NCBI GenBank assembly: GCA_035539215.1
Contig: DATLIX010000115.1
Span: 1-8,119 of the forward strand
DNA: 8,119 nt
Source of the DNA: Dongia_B sp035539215
GTDB lineage: Bacteria; Pseudomonadota; Alphaproteobacteria; Dongiales; Dongiaceae
Direction: 5' to 3'
Under the pieces are notes generated by a model. The model saw nothing but the letters and a program-made list of their open reading frames with translations. It was not told the origin of the DNA and made no database searches. The number at the start of each line of letters is the position of its first letter. Position 1 is the stretch's first letter. Of the stretch, positions 6,284-8,119 are shown in pieces. Both the position numbers and the translations under genes were made by a program.

Positions 6284-7536
6284 AGAAACCGCGCATCGCG
6301 CCTCGAAACGGATTGCTGGCTGCCATCGATATCGGCACCAGCAAGATCTGTTGCTTCATCGCCAAGGTCGGCGATGACGGGCGCCCGGCCATCGTCGGCA
6401 TCGGCCACCATATTTCGCGCGGTGTCCGCGGCGGGGCCATTATCGACATGGAACAGGCGGAAATGGCCATCCTGACGACGGTGCATGCCGCCGAACAGAT
6501 GGCGGGCGAAACCATCCAGGAGGTGGTGCTGAACCTCTCCGGCGGCTATCCCGCCTCTCAGACCATCGGTGTCGAGGTGCCGATCGCCGGCCGCGAAGTG
6601 GGCGACCATGACCTGCAGCGCGTGCTGATGCAGGGCAGCCAGATCAACGGCTCGCATGAGCGGCGCCTCATTCATTCGATTCCGGTCGGCTATTCGATCG
6701 ACGGCTCGAAAGGCATCCGCGACCCGCGCGGCATGTATGGCGACCGGCTCGGCGTCGACATGCATGTGGTGACGGCGGCGGCGGGTGCCGTCAAGAACCT
6801 GACGACCTGCGTCGGGCGCTGTCACCTGGATATTCGCGCCCTGGTCGTCTCGCCCTATGCATCGGGCCTCGCCAGTCTGGTCGACGACGAGATGGATCTC
6901 GGCGTCACGGTGATCGATATGGGCGCCGGCACGACAACCCTGTCGGTCTTCTTCGACGGCCATGCCGTCTATACCGATTCGGTCCCGATCGGCGGCAGCC
7001 ATGTCACCAACGACATCGCCCGCGGCTTGTCGACGCCCTTGGTCCAGGCCGAGCGGATGAAGACGCTTTATGGCAATTGCATCGTCAGCCCGTCTGACGA
7101 GCGGGAGATCATCCATGTCCCGCAGGTTGGCGAGGAGGATACCGGCCTCACCAACCAGGTTCCGAAATCGATTCTGGTCGGAGTCATTCAACCGCGGCTC
7201 GAGGAAACTTTCGAGCTGGTCCGTTCGCGGTTGGAAGCCAGCGGCTTCGACAAGGTGGCTGGCCGTCGTGTCGTTCTGACCGGCGGCGCCAGCCAGTTGA
7301 GCGGCGTGCGCGAGCTGGCGGCGCTCGTGCTCGACAAGCAGATCCGCATGGGTCGGCCGATTCGCATCCATGGTTTGGCGGATGCGACCGGCGGGCCGGC
7401 CTTTGCGACAGCGGCAGGGTTGCTGAGCTACGCCCTGCAGAGTGAAGCCGAACAGCCGAAGCCAGGCCGTTCCAAGGACATGCCCTCAGCCGGCATGTTC
7501 GGACGGATCGGCAGCTGGCTGCGGGATAATTTTTGA
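6280..7536 (+). CDS. ftsA: FtsA, actin-like cell division protein
   Basis: FtsA is an actin-fold ATPase that anchors FtsZ polymers to the inner membrane and recruits later division proteins. The 418-residue product is of normal length. The phosphate-1 loop is AAIDIGTSKICCFIA (14-28). The 1C subdomain specific to FtsA covers approximately 90-170. The phosphate-2 loop is VTVIDMGAGTTTLSVF (209-224), followed by PIGGSHVTNDIA (236-247). The adenosine motif is VVLTGGASQLSGV (331-343), and GPAFATAAGLL (372-382) follows. The last residues, GMFGRIGSWLRDNF (405-418), form a likely amphipathic helix for membrane attachment, separated from the core by a Pro/Ser/Lys-containing linker (about 388-404). MreB and Hsp70-type relatives lack this tail and context. 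The gene starts 28 nt after ftsQ and ends 31 nt before ftsZ. Confidence 0.98.
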   Translation: MKKPRIAPRNGLLAAIDIGTSKICCFIAKVGDDGRPAIVGIGHHISRGVRGGAIIDMEQAEMAILTTVHAAEQMAGETIQEVVLNLSGGYPASQTIGVEVPIAGREVGDHDLQRVLMQGSQINGSHERRLIHSIPVGYSIDGSKGIRDPRGMYGDRLGVDMHVVTAAAGAVKNLTTCVGRCHLDIRALVVSPYASGLASLVDDEMDLGVTVIDMGAGTTTLSVFFDGHAVYTDSVPIGGSHVTNDIARGLSTPLVQAERMKTLYGNCIVSPSDEREIIHVPQVGEEDTGLTNQVPKSILVGVIQPRLEETFELVRSRLEASGFDKVAGRRVVLTGGASQLSGVRELAALVLDKQIRMGRPIRIHGLADATGGPAFATAAGLLSYALQSEAEQPKPGRSKDMPSAGMFGRIGSWLRDNF

Positions 7537-7557
7537 CCATAACCAGTGAGAAACATT

Positions 7558-7562
7558 GGAGG
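7558..7562 (+). promoter_or_regulatory. Strong Shine-Dalgarno for ftsZ
   Basis: GGAGG ends 5 nt before the ftsZ ATG at 7568. It is the closest match to the anti-Shine-Dalgarno consensus at any start in this window, and it fixes the ftsZ start. The rest of the 31-nt ftsA-ftsZ gap (7537-7567) shows no hairpin terminator and no convincing promoter. Confidence 0.85.
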
Positions 7563-7567
7563 CACCT

Positions 7568-8119
7568 ATGACCTTGAATCTGTCACTTCCCCAAGATCCC
7601 TTCGACATCCGACCGAAGATCACCGTGGTCGGCGTCGGTGGCGCCGGCGGCAATGCCGTCAGCAACATGATCCGCTCGAAGCTTGAAGGCGTTGAATTCC
7701 TCGTCGCCAATACCGACGCCCAGGCCCTGCAGCAATCGCTGTGCGAACGCCGCATCCAGCTCGGTGCGACGGTCACCAAGGGCCTCGGCGCCGGCGCCCG
7801 GCCCGATATCGGCCGTGCCTCGGCGGAAGAAGCCTTGCGCGACATCGCCGAACAGCTGGTCGGCTCCAACATGGCCTTCATCACCGCCGGCATGGGCGGC
7901 GGCACCGGCACCGGTGCGGCCCCGGTCATCGCCCAGATCGCCCGCGACCAGGGCATCCTGACGGTCGGCGTGGTAACGAAGCCTTTCCATTTCGAAGGCT
8001 CGCATCGCATGCGGATGGCCGAACAGGGCATCCAGGAATTGCAGCAATATGTCGATACGCTGATCATCATTCCGAACCAGAACCTGTTCCGCATCGCCAA
8101 TGAAAAGACCACCTTCGCC
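7568..8119 (+). CDS. ftsZ: FtsZ, tubulin-like division ring protein, 3' end outside window
   Basis: FtsZ is the GTP-binding tubulin homologue that polymerises into the cytokinetic ring at midcell. The window holds the first 184 codons with no stop, so the gene runs off the right edge. After a short N-terminal tail (1-16) the GTPase domain begins with ITVVGVGGAGGNAV (18-31, nucleotide-binding loop). Then come FLVANTDAQAL (44-54, loop T2), the tubulin signature MGGGTGTGAAP (109-119) and the TVGVVTKPFHFEG region (132-144). The segment IIIPNQNLFRIANEKTTF (166-183) matches the stretch leading into helix H7. The catalytic T7 loop, C-terminal linker and FtsA-binding tail lie outside the window. The start is fixed by GGAGG 5 nt upstream and by the typical alphaproteobacterial opening MTLNLSLP. 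FtsZ-like paralogues exist in some alphaproteobacteria, but location directly after ftsA indicates the canonical copy. Confidence 0.98.
   Translation, partial: MTLNLSLPQDPFDIRPKITVVGVGGAGGNAVSNMIRSKLEGVEFLVANTDAQALQQSLCERRIQLGATVTKGLGAGARPDIGRASAEEALRDIAEQLVGSNMAFITAGMGGGTGTGAAPVIAQIARDQGILTVGVVTKPFHFEGSHRMRMAEQGIQELQQYVDTLIIIPNQNLFRIANEKTTFA

Noticed and set aside
6232..7371. 379-codon open frame on the - strand opposite ftsA
   Set aside because: Antisense shadow of ftsA; compositionally biased and without a motif.
7533..7561. TTGACC at 7533-7538 as a -35 box for an ftsZ promoter
   Set aside because: At 17-nt spacing the -10 position reads TTGGAG, far from consensus, and the transcript would start at or beyond the Shine-Dalgarno sequence.

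Overview
The window is an uninterrupted stretch of a bacterial division and cell wall (dcw) cluster, all on the + strand, in the order ftsW (3' part) - murG - murC - murB - ddl - ftsQ - ftsA - ftsZ (5' part). High GC content, strong G/C bias at third codon positions and the protein sequences point to an alphaproteobacterium. Supporting signs are the MurB GGSTF and AAGCRGL motifs, the FtsA IDIGTSKICCFIA start and the FtsZ TKPFHFEG and IPNQNLFR segments. A Rhodospirillales-like lineage is plausible, but I cannot fix the genus from sequence alone.

Layout: positions 1-901 hold the last ~299 codons of the septal SEDS glycosyltransferase FtsW. MurG (898-2037) makes lipid II, and MurC (2037-3458) and MurB (3455-4411) act earlier in the cytoplasmic precursor pathway. 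Ddl (4408-5340) supplies D-Ala-D-Ala. FtsQ (5328-6251) is the bitopic divisome scaffold, FtsA (6280-7536) the actin-like membrane tether, and FtsZ (7568-8119, running off the window) the tubulin-like ring protein. In pathway terms, MurB and MurC build UDP-MurNAc-L-Ala, Ddl feeds the terminal dipeptide, MurG completes lipid II, FtsW polymerises it at the septum, and FtsQ, FtsA and FtsZ place and build the division machinery.

The genes are packed for translational coupling. There are 4-nt ATGA overlaps at ftsW/murG, murC/murB and murB/ddl, a 1-nt TGATG junction at murG/murC, and a 13-nt overlap at ddl/ftsQ. Only two short gaps exist: 28 nt before ftsA and 31 nt before ftsZ. The first is exactly bridged by an 11-codon reading frame that overlaps both neighbours by ATGA. 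The second carries the strongest Shine-Dalgarno sequence in the window (GGAGG). No stretch above 31 nt lacks a gene, and I see no terminator, RNA gene, mobile element, CRISPR array or sign of transfer.

This is a conserved core region. I found no credible new system; the observations below are small-scale (the bridging mini-ORF and a few residue changes in otherwise conserved motifs).
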